Below, piece after piece: positions 47,151 to 56,820 of a DNA stretch of 64,000 nt. This stretch comes from CBDCVD01 sp965224015. GTDB taxonomy: Bacteria; Pseudomonadota; Alphaproteobacteria; Rhizobiales; CBDCVD01. Each line of letters begins with the position of its first letter. Positions within the stretch are counted from its first letter, which is position 1. A program made the translations under genes and the position numbers. Where the stretch lies: contig OZ245032.1 in assembly GCA_965224015.1 (NCBI GenBank), positions 3,224,001-3,288,000 on the forward strand. The letters run 5' to 3'. Under the pieces are notes generated by a model. That model made no database searches and had not been told where the DNA came from. It was given only the letters and a program-made list of their open reading frames with translations.

Positions 47151-50102
47151 TCAGCCTTTAGACTCAGACGATGTACCGTTCTTGATCCGCTCTTTAAGAG
47201 TTGCCAGGGCGGCAAACGGCGAATCCGGATCGACTTGCTGGCGCCGCATCTTTTTCTGATCCGATCGGGTTTTTTTTCTGACAGGCTTGGTAGGCACCTT
47301 GCCGGGCCTGACATTGCGTTCTTTGGTCTTGTGACATTTGCCATGCGAACCAGACGGGGCGCTCGACTTGGTCTTGCTTGATCCGGTGGTTTTTTTTTGC
47401 CAGGATTTGCGCCGCTTGCGGTTAGGAAAACGAGGTCGCCAAATTTCGACGACTTGCGGCTCAACTGTGGGTTTGATGACTTCCTGATCAGGCTCATTCA
47501 GGGACCCCACGACCGGGGTTCCTGACGTCGAGTCTGGGTCTTTGCTCCCACCTGCTGCTTTGCCCGAAAGGGGCCCGTGGGCTTCCTCAGGACAATGCGC
47601 CTGCAGCTTTCGCTCAACCCGGTAGCCAAGGGACTTGAGCACCGAACGCATTTCATCATGGGAACAACCAAGAAGGGAAATCATCCCTTGCGAGACGGTA
47701 AAGCCATTGCCGGGGGCGGCACCCTCGGGTGGCGGTGCCGGGGGGCTGACCGGTTGCTCAGGTCCGTCTGGTTTTTCCATGGGCGTATCAGCGATCGCAA
47801 CTTCGCTTCCAGCCGTTAAACGCCAGGCGATGGCCGGCCGGATCAGGTCCGCCAATCGCTCCAGAATATCAATACGAATGGCCAGGCTGCCGCAGGGGCG
47901 AAAACCGATCAGGGCATAAACATCACCGGAGACGATCGCCTCCACAGGCAAGGACGTACGCCCCGACAAGGCCAGATTGAGCAAAAGTTCCAACGCGTCC
48001 GCATCAGCCTTTGGGTTCGACAACAAATAGAGTTGTGCCAACAGGGCTCGCGGACCCGGGCGCAGCAGGTCGGGGATGTACACATGATGGGCACCAAAGC
48101 GCACGCCCTTGTTGCGCAAAATGGCGCGCTGCTCTTGGGCAATAGCGCGCACCTCGGCGGCAATGGTTTGTCGCTCGACAACGCCGAACGCCTCGACAAG
48201 ACGAAAAGCCAGACCCCGAACCGAGGCATCAAAATCGTCGGTGTCTTTGAGCGCAAAAAGAGGTGCAAGAACGCCCCGCAGGTGATCCGCAAGCCATGTT
48301 TCCAGACGCTCGTGGACGATTTTACGCGCATGGCCGCTCAGGTGTTCGTCCGCCACAATGGCAATTTGGGGATACAAGGGATGAGGCCCCTTAACAAGAT
48401 GTGCAACCTCTTCCCCAGCCCAGAGAATGCGATGATCGCGGGTTAGGGAAAAGGCGCCGTCGCGTGCCTGTGACAGGCGCCCGGCGCGGTGTTGGATCTC
48501 CTGCACCACAACCCTCTGTGCCGCTGTGCGCACCAACTTGGCGTCTATACCGTTTTTGGTCTCCTGCGGTGAAAAACGAAGCCCTTGCATGCATCCCACC
48601 GCCTGCCCTTCGACCCAAATCTCGCCGTCCTTGCAGATGTCGGCGGCAAGCGTCTGGTTTTCGCGCAGTTGTTTCATGAGTACGCTGGTACGCTTGTCGA
48701 CAAAGCGCTGCATCAGGCAGGCGTGCAGCGCATCGGACAGCCTGTCTTCGATTGCGCGGGTGCGCTCCTGCCAGTGCTTGGGGTCCTTTAGCCAGTCGGG
48801 TCGGTTGGCGACAAACGTCCAGGTGCGGATATGGGCGATGCGGTTAGCGATGGTGTCGATATCTCCTTCGGTATTATCACCATAGGCGATTTGCTCGCCG
48901 AACCAGTCTTCAGGGATCGTTTCATGGTGCATGAGGCGCTCAAACAAAGAGGCAATAATGTCGAAATGATTGGCCGGAGTAATCTTGCGATAATCAGGCA
49001 ACTGACACACATCCCAAAAACTCTCGACAGCACCCGGTAACGCGGCGAGGCGCTGGATGTTGCTGCTTTTCAGCCCCTGATCAAGGGCCAACACATCGGC
49101 ACCAGGCAGGGTTCTGGCCAATCCCTCGTGTTTGGGATGCCCATCAAGGCTCGCCCGCAAAGCCGCTAGGGAGGAAAAATCGAGCTTGTCATTGCGCCAT
49201 TGTATGACCTTCAAAGGGGAAAATTCGTGCGCCTCAACAGCCTCCACCAGACGCGCATCGAACGGCTCAAGACGTCCCGTAACCCCGAAAGTGCCGTCAC
49301 GTTTGTAGCGTCCCGCGCGTCCGGCTATCTGCGCCACTTCGGCAGCTGTAAGTTCGCGGTATTGATGTCCGTCGTACTTGCGACTTCCGGCAAAGGCGAT
49401 GTGGTTGACGTCGAGATTGAGCCCCATGCCGATGGCGTCGGTGGCAACGAGATAGTCCACGTCACCGGACTGATAAAGCGCCACTTGAGCGTTACGTGTG
49501 CGCGGGCTTAGGGAGCCCAGCACCACTGCGGCGCCACCACGCTGGCGCCGGATCAACTCGGCAATCTCATACACGTCGCTGGCCGAGAATACGACAATAG
49601 CCGTGCGCGAGGGCAATCGGGTTAATTTTCTGGGCCCCGAATAGGACAATTGTGAAAACCGGGGACGCGTGAGAATGCTGGCTCCGGGGAGTAATTTTTC
49701 AATAAGAGGTCGGATGGTCAAAGCGCCAAGAAGGAGCGTCTCAGCCTGCCCGCGCAGAGCGAGCATGCGCTGCGTGAAAATATGCCCGCGGTCGAAATCG
49801 GCTGCCAGTTGCACCTCATCAATGGCGACAAAGGCAACATCAAGAGCGCGAGGCATCGCCTCCACTGTGCATACATAATAGCGTGCCTTTGCGGGAACGA
49901 TTTTCTCTTCACCGGTAATCAGGGCAATTCGCTCAGAGCCTGCCTTGGCGACCATGCGGGTATAGACCTCGCGCGCCAGCAACCTCAGCGGTAAGCCTAT
50001 GATCCCGCTTTCATGCGCCAGCATGCGCTCAATTGCCAAATGGGTCTTGCCCGTATTGGTGGGCCCGAGAATGGCCGTAACGGTACGGTTATGTTGCGTC
50101 AT
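47151..50102 (-). CDS. SUV3-like DExH-box RNA/DNA helicase
   Basis: A 983-residue superfamily 2 helicase close to mitochondrial SUV3 (called MgpS-like in alphaproteobacteria). Walker A GPTNTGKTHLA is at 13-23, DEVQ box at 95-98, and helicase motif VI IAGRAGRYKRDGTFG lies near 260-275. A central helical region follows. The last about 110 residues are Lys/Arg/Ser-rich and low in complexity (GKVPTKPVRKKTRSD), likely a nucleic-acid-binding tail. In mitochondria SUV3 works with PNPase in RNA decay; here the partner is unknown. No operon neighbour. Confidence 0.9.
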   Translation of the reverse strand: MTQHNRTVTAILGPTNTGKTHLAIERMLAHESGIIGLPLRLLAREVYTRMVAKAGSERIALITGEEKIVPAKARYYVCTVEAMPRALDVAFVAIDEVQLAADFDRGHIFTQRMLALRGQAETLLLGALTIRPLIEKLLPGASILTRPRFSQLSYSGPRKLTRLPSRTAIVVFSASDVYEIAELIRRQRGGAAVVLGSLSPRTRNAQVALYQSGDVDYLVATDAIGMGLNLDVNHIAFAGSRKYDGHQYRELTAAEVAQIAGRAGRYKRDGTFGVTGRLEPFDARLVEAVEAHEFSPLKVIQWRNDKLDFSSLAALRASLDGHPKHEGLARTLPGADVLALDQGLKSSNIQRLAALPGAVESFWDVCQLPDYRKITPANHFDIIASLFERLMHHETIPEDWFGEQIAYGDNTEGDIDTIANRIAHIRTWTFVANRPDWLKDPKHWQERTRAIEDRLSDALHACLMQRFVDKRTSVLMKQLRENQTLAADICKDGEIWVEGQAVGCMQGLRFSPQETKNGIDAKLVRTAAQRVVVQEIQHRAGRLSQARDGAFSLTRDHRILWAGEEVAHLVKGPHPLYPQIAIVADEHLSGHARKIVHERLETWLADHLRGVLAPLFALKDTDDFDASVRGLAFRLVEAFGVVERQTIAAEVRAIAQEQRAILRNKGVRFGAHHVYIPDLLRPGPRALLAQLYLLSNPKADADALELLLNLALSGRTSLPVEAIVSGDVYALIGFRPCGSLAIRIDILERLADLIRPAIAWRLTAGSEVAIADTPMEKPDGPEQPVSPPAPPPEGAAPGNGFTVSQGMISLLGCSHDEMRSVLKSLGYRVERKLQAHCPEEAHGPLSGKAAGGSKDPDSTSGTPVVGSLNEPDQEVIKPTVEPQVVEIWRPRFPNRKRRKSWQKKTTGSSKTKSSAPSGSHGKCHKTKERNVRPGKVPTKPVRKKTRSDQKKMRRQQVDPDSPFAALATLKERIKNGTSSESKG

Positions 50103-50296
50103 CGCACTTTATCACGCCGGCAAATACTGGCATTGCCCCATCTGCAAGGTATAATGGCATATTCAACAAGCCACGAACAGAGTGTCAATTCTCAAGGCTT
50201 TCTCGTGTGGTTTCGCACCGGGTCATTGGCGGATGAGATCAGTCGCTCCCCGGCCAGGCTTGTCGGCATCGCCGGTTTGTTCCTTGCGCTTGGGGC

Positions 50297-50350
50297 GTGT
50301 CGCGTCTTAATAGAACCCATTTTCGTTTCTCGATTGGCGAGGCGAACAAA
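50297..50350 (+). repeat. Repeat C copy
   Basis: GGGCGTGTCGCGTCTTAATA, then TTTCTCGATTGGCGAGGCGAAC. Located in the gap between the helicase gene and the tRNA; no gene is seen in 50103-50440. Confidence 0.8.
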
Positions 50351-50440
50351 CCGGCATGTTGAGAGCCTCCGGACTCTCTTTCAGGGTATTAAGGAATAAA
50401 GGCGGCCACCGCCCAACGGCCTGGGAAAATACAGGGCGTG

Positions 50441-50517
50441 TGGTGGGCCCGGCAGGACTCGAACCTGCAACCAGACGGTTATGAGCCGTCGGCTCTAACC
50501 AATTGAGCTACAGGCCC
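50441..50517 (-). tRNA. tRNA with CAT anticodon (Ile2-type or elongator Met)
   Basis: The minus strand gives a complete cloverleaf: acceptor GGGCCTG/CGGGCCC, D-arm AGCTCAATTGGTTAGAGC, anticodon arm GACGGCTCATAACCGTC with anticodon CAT, and TTCGAGTCC in the T-arm. The terminal CCA is encoded. The acceptor stem is not that of initiator Met. Whether the C34 is modified to lysidine (Ile) cannot be told from sequence. Confidence 0.95.
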
Positions 50518-50572
50518 ACAATTGGCGATATTATTCCTGCCTTCTAACCCTATCGGCGGAAAAATTCAAGCT

Positions 50573-50696
50573 AGAGCGTGTCATGTGTTAAGCGTGTCAT
50601 GTGTTAAGCGTGTCATGTGTTAAGCGTGTCATGTGTTAAGCGTGTCATGTGTTAATAGACCCCATTTTCGTTTATCGATTGGCGAGGCGAACCACA
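50573..50696 (+). repeat. Repeat C with five tandem 16-bp units
   Basis: The unit AGCGTGTCATGTGTTA occurs five times exactly (50575-50654), followed by TTTATCGATTGGCGAGGCGAAC, the inner part of family C. This is an expanded outer end of the element. Confidence 0.9.
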
Positions 50697-50708
50697 CCCA
50701 AACCGCGA

Positions 50709-51374
50709 TCAAACGATGGTTTGCGGGGTTGCACGCGGTCCCAGATGCTGGTCGAGGTAGGTATCGACGATTTCCATCAAGCCATCGATCCTGTCATCAA
50801 AGAAGTGGTTGGCCTCGGGCACAACGTGCTGTTCGATCACGATCCCTTTTTGCGTCTTTAATCTGTCCACAAGCTGTTGTACCGCCGTCAAGGGAACCAC
50901 GCGATCATTGCCCCCGTGAACGATCAGGCCCGACGAGGGGCACGGTGCAAGAAAGTTGAAATCATAAAGGTTCGCCGGCGGTGCAACAGAGATAAATCCT
51001 TCAACCTCTGGGCGGCGCATAAGAAGTTGCATGCCGATCCAGGCGCCAAAGTCAAACCCTGCGATCCAGCAGCCGCGCGCGTCCACATGCAGGGCCTGCA
51101 GCCAGTCAAGGGCTGCGGCGGCGTCGGAAAGCTCCCCAACGCCGTGATCAAAATACCCCTGCGAACGGCCAACACCACGAAAGTTAAAGCGAATGGCCGC
51201 AAATCCGCGCGCGACAAACGTGTAAAACAAATTGTAAATGATCTGATTGTTCATCGTTCCGCCGAATTGTGGATGCGGATGCAGAATGATGGCCACCGAT
51301 GAGTTGGGCACTCTGGCCGGTTGATACCGGGCCTCAAGGCGCCCGCTTGGGCCGTTAAAAATAACTTCAGGCAT
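50709..51374 (-). CDS. Alpha/beta hydrolase with Asp at the nucleophile position
   Basis: A 221-residue alpha/beta hydrolase of the small serine-hydrolase group found in many alphaproteobacteria. HPHPQFGGTMNN near residues 32-43 forms the oxyanion region, and NFRGVGRSQG follows. At the elbow the usual GFSFG reads GFDFGAW (about residues 105-111), so the nucleophile is Asp rather than Ser. Later HGGNDRVVP and EANHFF contain the acid and His. The function is unknown. It lies upstream of, and divergent from, the iron-sulphur gene cluster. Confidence 0.88.
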   Translation of the reverse strand: MPEVIFNGPSGRLEARYQPARVPNSSVAIILHPHPQFGGTMNNQIIYNLFYTFVARGFAAIRFNFRGVGRSQGYFDHGVGELSDAAAALDWLQALHVDARGCWIAGFDFGAWIGMQLLMRRPEVEGFISVAPPANLYDFNFLAPCPSSGLIVHGGNDRVVPLTAVQQLVDRLKTQKGIVIEQHVVPEANHFFDDRIDGLMEIVDTYLDQHLGPRATPQTIV

Positions 51375-51796
51375 AAATGATCTGTCTTTTAGGTAAATCT
51401 TTGCACGTTGGTGCGATAACGCCTTGACTCCAGCGCGGGTGAAGATTAATTTTAGAACGATTCAAAAGTAATCACCTTGTGCGTCAATCGCAACAAGAAC
51501 TGGTCATTTTAACTCGCGAGACACGCTTGCCAACAGGATTTCATCGTCGGCGAGACTAGGGTTTTAACACGAATATGGGGGGCAAACGCAAGTGTTGTTT
51601 GCACCCGGTCGAATGGACAGCACGCTTGCTGTATCAAGGCCTGTTTTGAAGGCAAAAGGGCATGGCTGACGACCCCAAAGGGTGGCCAGGCCGTCGGTAG
51701 GCCTATTCGAAAATGTTGGCCGCATGGCAGGCGATGAATAACCTGCGGCCAGCGGCTACATCGGCTGTGTTTGTGCCGTAAACGAGGTTTGGTATT

Positions 51797-52975
51797 TTGC
51801 GCATTTACCTTGATCACAATGCCACGACGCCCCTGCGCGAGGAGGCCAGGGCTGCCATGATCGCGGCCCTTGATGTGACAGGCAACGGCTCATCAGTGCA
51901 TGCGGAGGGGCGGGCGGTGCGCGCGATTATTGAGGAGGCCCGCGAGGCCGTGGCCGATCTGGTGGGGGCAAAGCCAGAAAATGTAATCTTTACCTCCGGG
52001 GGTACGGAGGCCAATATGCAGGCATTGGCTCCCCTTTATCGTCGCGGTTCTGGTGAGCGTCAAATTAAGCGTTTGATCGTCAGTGATATGGAACATCCGT
52101 CGGTGCTTTCGGGAGGACGCTTTGACGCCGGGCAGATTATCCACATACCGGCGACCTGTGACGGGCTTGTTGATGTGCAGGCGCTCGCGGCCATTCCAGG
52201 CTTGCGTGGTGATGATTTTGACACCGCGGACGCCTCGGATACCCTCGTGTCGGTGGCCTTGGCCAACGGCGAGACCGGGATCGTGCAACCGCTTTCCCAA
52301 GTTGTCGCGACGGCTGCCGGTCGGGGGGCCCTGGTTCACACGGATGCCATTCAGGCGGTGGGTCGCATGGACCTGGCGATTGATGACATGGGCGTCGACG
52401 CGCTATCCATTGCCGCGCATAAGATTGGCGGACCTAAGGGGGTTGGCGCGCTGGTTTTGCGGGACTATGACGTGGTGCCGGCTGCATTCATGATCGGCGG
52501 TGGCCAGGAACAGCGTCGGCGGGCGGGAACGGAGAATGTTGTGGGGATCGCCGGATTTGGTGCCGCCGCAGGTGCCGTTAGCGCTGCACGCGGCGATAGT
52601 GACCGTTTGAGCGTGTTGCGCATGCGACTTGAGGAGGGGCTTCGTGATATCACCCCCGATGCGGTTATTGTCGGCGAGGGGAAAACGCGACTTGCCAACA
52701 CAACATGTTTTGCCGCTCCTGGTCTGCAAGCGGAAAGTCTGGTTATCGCCTTTGATTTGGCGGGCATCGCTATCAGCGCCGGATCGGCGTGCTCGTCGGG
52801 GCGAATCGGCACCTCGCATGTGCTACAGGCCATGCAAATGCCTGCTAACCTGGCCCGCGCGGCGGTGCGCGTCTCGCTTGGGTGGACGACCACAAGGGCT
52901 GATATCGATCATTGTCTTGCCGCCTGGCGGACAATTTATCGTGCAATGAGAAAAAAGTCTGGACTGGCGGCATGA
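51797..52975 (+). CDS. Cysteine desulfurase (NifS/IscS type)
   Basis: A 392-residue PLP enzyme that removes sulphur from cysteine. It starts RIYLDHNATTPLREEAR. The PLP Lys is in SIAAHKIGGPKGVGALV (near residue 203) and the active Cys in SAGSACSSGRIG (near 331). Start is TTG, at the usual family N-terminus. It heads the suf genes as in other alphaproteobacteria, where a second, SufS-type desulfurase follows later. No iscR gene is seen upstream; 51375-51796 contains no recognisable gene. Confidence 0.93.
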   Translation: MRIYLDHNATTPLREEARAAMIAALDVTGNGSSVHAEGRAVRAIIEEAREAVADLVGAKPENVIFTSGGTEANMQALAPLYRRGSGERQIKRLIVSDMEHPSVLSGGRFDAGQIIHIPATCDGLVDVQALAAIPGLRGDDFDTADASDTLVSVALANGETGIVQPLSQVVATAAGRGALVHTDAIQAVGRMDLAIDDMGVDALSIAAHKIGGPKGVGALVLRDYDVVPAAFMIGGGQEQRRRAGTENVVGIAGFGAAAGAVSAARGDSDRLSVLRMRLEEGLRDITPDAVIVGEGKTRLANTTCFAAPGLQAESLVIAFDLAGIAISAGSACSSGRIGTSHVLQAMQMPANLARAAVRVSLGWTTTRADIDHCLAAWRTIYRAMRKKSGLAA

Positions 52976-53138
52976 TAAGGGCCAAAACTGCAAAACGCCG
53001 GAGTACGAAGTCGAGAAAAGACGATTACGATTAACGGGATGATGCCCTCAAGGCATCGTTCAGAAAATTCATAGCAAAACCCGGAATCAGGCAGGGTTTT
53101 GCCACCCTTTGGTCTTTGAAACCACTGCGGAGGACGAA

Positions 53139-54608
53139 ATGCCAGCAGTTGACGATACCATTGCGCGCGTGCGCGATATTGATGTCGAAAAGTATAAATA
53201 TGGATTTGTCACCGATATTGAGAGTGACAAAGCCCCAAAAGGGCTTAGCGAAGATATTATCGGCTTTATCTCGGCCAAAAAAGATGAGCCCGACTGGATG
53301 CTGGAGTGGCGGCTGCAGGCGTATCGGCGCTGGTTGAGTATGGATGAACCCACATGGGCAAAAGTGGATTATCCGAAAATCGACTTTGATGACCTTTATT
53401 ACTACGCAGCCCCCAAATCGGCACCGGGACCCAAGAGCCTTGATGAGGTGGATCCGGAACTGCTGCGCACCTACGAGAAGCTTGGAATTCCGCTTGCGGA
53501 ACAGGCGGTTCTGGCGGGAGTCGAGGGCGCGCGGGTGGCGGTTGACGCCGTTTTCGATTCGGTCTCGGTTGTAACGACCTTCAAGGACGAATTGGCCAAG
53601 GCCGGGGTCATTTTCTGTCCGATATCCGAGGCTTTGCGCGAGCATCCGGATCTGGTGCGCCGCTATATTGGTTCTGTCGTGCCGCAAGGGGATAATTTTT
53701 ATGCCGCTCTTAACTCGGCGGTGTTTTCGGACGGCTCTTTCGTCTATATCCCCAAGGGTGTGCGCTGCCCCATGGAATTGTCCACCTATTTTCGCATTAA
53801 CGAGCGCAACACCGGGCAGTTTGAGCGCACCCTGATTATCGCCGATGAAGGCTCTTATGTGAGCTATCTTGAAGGCTGTACGGCCCCGCAAAGAGATGAG
53901 AATCAATTGCATGCCGCGGTGGTGGAGCTTGTGGCGCTTGAAGGGGCGGAGATCAAGTATTCCACGGTGCAGAACTGGTATCCCGGAGATGCTGAAGGGC
54001 GCGGCGGGGTCTATAATTTTGTCACCAAACGTGGGGATTGCCGGGGGGACAATTCCAAGATCATGTGGACCCAGGTGGAGACCGGATCGGCCATTACCTG
54101 GAAGTATCCCTCATGTATCCTGCGCGGTGACAATGCACGCGGTGAATTTTATTCGGTGGCCATTTCCAACGGCCGCCAACAGATCGACAGCGGTACCAAG
54201 ATGTTGCATTTGGGCAGGAACACATCGTCACGCATTATCTCAAAGGGTATTTCCGCCGGGCGCTCCTCAAACACCTATCGCGGCCAGGTATCGGCCCATC
54301 GCAAGGCAGCCAACGCGCGCAATTTTACCCAATGCGACTCCCTGCTTATCGGCAATGCCTGCTCCGCTCACACCGTGCCCTATATTGAAACCAAAACCGC
54401 CTCGGCCATATTTGAACACGAAGCAACGACATCGAAAATATCCGATGACCAGCTGTTCTATTGCCTGCAGCGGGGTATGAATGAGGAAGAAGCCGTAGCG
54501 CTTATCGTCAACGGATTTTGCAAGGACGTGTTACAGACCCTGCCGATGGAGTTTGCCGTTGAGGCGCAAAAGCTCGTTGGCATCAGCTTGGAAGGGAGTG
54601 TGGGATAA
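53139..54608 (+). CDS. sufB: Fe-S cluster assembly scaffold protein SufB
   Basis: A 489-residue SufB. Motifs: DPELLRTYEKLGIPL, then SFVYIPKGVRCPMELSTYFR and YLEGCTAPQRDENQLHAAVV, and near the C-terminus SRIISKGISAGRSSNTYRG and CSAHTVPYIETK. It forms the SufBC2D complex that builds [Fe-S] clusters. The start at 53139 (MPAVDDT) has GGAGG 5 bases upstream; a longer frame from 53109 starts with TTG. Here the next gene is a cupin, not sufC. Confidence 0.95.
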   Translation: MPAVDDTIARVRDIDVEKYKYGFVTDIESDKAPKGLSEDIIGFISAKKDEPDWMLEWRLQAYRRWLSMDEPTWAKVDYPKIDFDDLYYYAAPKSAPGPKSLDEVDPELLRTYEKLGIPLAEQAVLAGVEGARVAVDAVFDSVSVVTTFKDELAKAGVIFCPISEALREHPDLVRRYIGSVVPQGDNFYAALNSAVFSDGSFVYIPKGVRCPMELSTYFRINERNTGQFERTLIIADEGSYVSYLEGCTAPQRDENQLHAAVVELVALEGAEIKYSTVQNWYPGDAEGRGGVYNFVTKRGDCRGDNSKIMWTQVETGSAITWKYPSCILRGDNARGEFYSVAISNGRQQIDSGTKMLHLGRNTSSRIISKGISAGRSSNTYRGQVSAHRKAANARNFTQCDSLLIGNACSAHTVPYIETKTASAIFEHEATTSKISDDQLFYCLQRGMNEEEAVALIVNGFCKDVLQTLPMEFAVEAQKLVGISLEGSVG

Positions 54609-55114
54609 TGGTAAAAGACACTATGACACCGGTGGTGAGCCTGGATGCGGTCGATACAATGACCAGTGGCCATGGCGACACATTCGCCGCCCAACTCGCA
54701 CCGATCGGGAAAACACTGGGACTTGAAAAACTCGGTACCATGCTCACCGTTGTGCCCCCAGGCAAACGTGCGTTCCCCTTTCACGTACATCACGCCAATG
54801 ACGAATTGTTTGTCATCCTCGCTGGGCAAGGGGAGTACCGATACGGCGATGCGACGTATCCGGTTAAAGCCGGGGACGTGTGCGCGGCGCCGGCGGCTGA
54901 TGAAGCGCATCAACTCATCAACACAGGCAAGACGGAATTGCGTTATCTGAGCGTATCGACAAAGCTTGATCCGGAAGTGGTCGAATATCCCGACAGCGGC
55001 AAGTTCGCGGCAATATCCTATGGCCGCGGTAACAGCTTCGCCAATGCCAGACTGCGCTATGTTGGGCGCGAAGATACCTCCCTCGACTATTGGGACGGCG
55101 AAGGGGACGGATAG
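54608..55114 (+). CDS. Cupin-domain protein
   Basis: A 168-residue single-domain cupin. The first motif is PFHVHHANDELFVILAGQGE near residues 58-77, the second GDVCAAPAADEAHQLIN near 90-106, with His residues for metal. It starts directly at the sufB stop (overlap of one base), so it is co-translated. The substrate is unknown; an oxygenase or a sugar-isomerase role is possible. Not part of the usual suf operon. Confidence 0.85.
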   Translation: MVKDTMTPVVSLDAVDTMTSGHGDTFAAQLAPIGKTLGLEKLGTMLTVVPPGKRAFPFHVHHANDELFVILAGQGEYRYGDATYPVKAGDVCAAPAADEAHQLINTGKTELRYLSVSTKLDPEVVEYPDSGKFAAISYGRGNSFANARLRYVGREDTSLDYWDGEGDG

Positions 55115-55164
55115 ATTTTTCACATTCACTCTTATACTCTTAGTTGACAGGTAAGGCACTTTCT

Positions 55165-55983
55165 ATGGATTCTCCAAAAGCTGAGCCCATGGTGGGCTCT
55201 TCGTTTACCCCCGACAGCCGATATGTACAATCTGTTGTACCATCGCCGAATTTCGGGCCGCGAATATCGCATCCGACGGACATTCTCGTCTTGCATTACA
55301 CGGCGGAAAAAACGGCAGAAGAAGCGATCGCAAGACTCACCGATCCGACCTCCGGCGTTTCCGCCCACTACCTCGTGGCAAAGGACGGCGTAATCACGCA
55401 GCTTGTTCGCGAGGCCGATCGGGCCTGGCACGCCGGCGTTTCCTATTGGACAGGCGATACAGACGTGAACTCGCGCTCCATCGGCATAGAAATCGATAAC
55501 CTTGGCTCCTCACTCGGTCCACCTTTGCCGCCTTATCCGCACGTGCAAATCGAAGCTGTCATCAATCTGTCGCTGGATATTGTGCAGCGTCACTGTATTC
55601 CGGCGCAAAGGATTGTCGGACATTCCGACGTCGCCCCCGACCGCAAGATTGACCCTGGAGCAAAATTTCCCTGGGAAAGGTTGGCAGAATCCGGTCTTGG
55701 CATATGGCGGCCGCCGCAGCCGGTTGCGCAGTCCGCATCGTCCTGGCACGCGGACTCTGACCGGGTGTACAGCGCCCAGCAGCGCCTCCTGGCGATCGGT
55801 TATGGCATAGATGTCAACGGTAGCGCCGAAGACAAAAAAACGATCGATGTTGTCAAAGCCTTTCAGCGGCGGTTTCGCACCGAAAAGATAGATGGCGTTA
55901 TTGACAGGTCCACTTATGACACCATTGTCGACATCGCCAGCGCCTATTTGCAGCCGGCCGATCCCGCAGAGGCGATCGTTTGA
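55165..55983 (+). CDS. N-acetylmuramoyl-L-alanine amidase with peptidoglycan-binding domain
   Basis: A 272-residue amidase_2-type enzyme. LVLHYTAEKTAEEAI contains the first zinc His, and GHSDVAPDRKIDPGAKFPW the third. SVSAHYLV-type sequence is seen as SGVSAHYLVAKDG. A C-terminal PG_binding_1-like domain follows, with QRLLAIGYGIDVNG and VVKAFQRRFR. It cleaves the amide between MurNAc and L-Ala, like AmiD. No clear signal peptide is present, so location is unclear. Start at the ATG 55165 preferred, an in-frame TTG at 55144 is possible. Confidence 0.88.
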   Translation: MDSPKAEPMVGSSFTPDSRYVQSVVPSPNFGPRISHPTDILVLHYTAEKTAEEAIARLTDPTSGVSAHYLVAKDGVITQLVREADRAWHAGVSYWTGDTDVNSRSIGIEIDNLGSSLGPPLPPYPHVQIEAVINLSLDIVQRHCIPAQRIVGHSDVAPDRKIDPGAKFPWERLAESGLGIWRPPQPVAQSASSWHADSDRVYSAQQRLLAIGYGIDVNGSAEDKKTIDVVKAFQRRFRTEKIDGVIDRSTYDTIVDIASAYLQPADPAEAIV

Positions 55984-56051
55984 GCGCAAAAAAGAGGCAG
56001 CTGGGACTTACCGGGAAACGTCTATTGACGACCTGCCCGGCCCGCGCCTCC

Positions 56052-56088
56052 GGCAGAATGGTTCTATTAAAACATGACATGCTCTAAA
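56052..56088 (-). repeat. Repeat C copy
   Basis: GGCAGAATGGTTCTATTAAA then ACATGACATGCTCTA, the outer end of family C in reverse. It is located between the amidase and lipoprotein genes. Confidence 0.75.
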
Positions 56089-56150
56089 GTGGCTCGGCCG
56101 TTATCATGACAGGCTCCAGGGGCATTCGTGAAACCACTTGAGGATATTTT

Positions 56151-56621
56151 ATGATGCGCAGATCTCTGTTCGTTGTGCTTTTTGCCGCACTTAGCGCTTC
56201 GTGTGTGGGAGGACCTGCAACCGACGTCTCCATCTCGCGCGGGGTGCCGGATCAGCCTCCTGTCGAGGCCGCACCACAGGAAAACGACCCGTTTTATGGC
56301 TTCAAGCCCTATAATTCGCCTCTTTTTGCAGGGGCCGCGGCGAGCCCGCGCGGTTCAATTGATGCCTTTTTTGCCAAACAACGTCGCGATTTTGACGCAG
56401 ACAATCCGTCCTTTACCATCCATCCCACCAAGCTGAATGATCGGCAAGTCCTCCAGGACCTGTTTATCTCCGGCATTGGCGATGATTCGATCACCGCTGA
56501 GCAGTATCGCATGTTGGTCGTTAAACGAGATGGCCGTTGGCACGTGGCGCGCGCCGGTACCCGTCACAGATGCGGACGCGGCCCCGACACGGGCTCCTGG
56601 GTTACCGGTTTGTGTCCATAA
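56151..56621 (+). CDS. Small lipoprotein of unknown function
   Basis: A 156-residue protein with a lipoprotein signal: MMRRSLFVVLFAALSASC, with Cys18 as the lipidated residue. The mature part begins Pro-rich and contains TKLNDRQVLQDLFISGIGDD and a C-terminal Cys-containing WHVARAGTRHRCGRGPDTGSW split by position. No family recognised. TTGAGGA lies upstream of the ATG. The stop codon overlaps the start of a repeat A copy, so its C-terminus may have been altered by the insertion. Confidence 0.65.
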   Translation: MMRRSLFVVLFAALSASCVGGPATDVSISRGVPDQPPVEAAPQENDPFYGFKPYNSPLFAGAAASPRGSIDAFFAKQRRDFDADNPSFTIHPTKLNDRQVLQDLFISGIGDDSITAEQYRMLVVKRDGRWHVARAGTRHRCGRGPDTGSWVTGLCP

Positions 56622-56725
56622 TACCAAGGGTCCTTGCCAATGACTCATGGATTAGCGTCAAAGAGGTGTGTTATCAAGGCAGTACACCAGTCGGCGTGTA
56701 TATAAAGCCAATACCGCTGGTATAA
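56620..56725 (-). repeat. Repeat A, complete copy within the suf region
   Basis: ATACCAAGGGTCCTTGCCAA to AATACCGCTGGTATAA, opposite direction. It separates the lipoprotein gene from sufC. Confidence 0.9.
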
Positions 56726-56820
56726 TTTGCTCCCCTGATCCGGGCCTGCTGTTTCAGGACCAATTGAACAAAGTCACGCGACAATAGACAACAGACAACA
56801 GACAACAGACAGGAAACACA

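Noticed and set aside
51509..51817. 102-codon minus-strand open frame between hydrolase and desulfurase genes
   Set aside because: No family motif and overlaps the desulfurase start; more likely promoter region.
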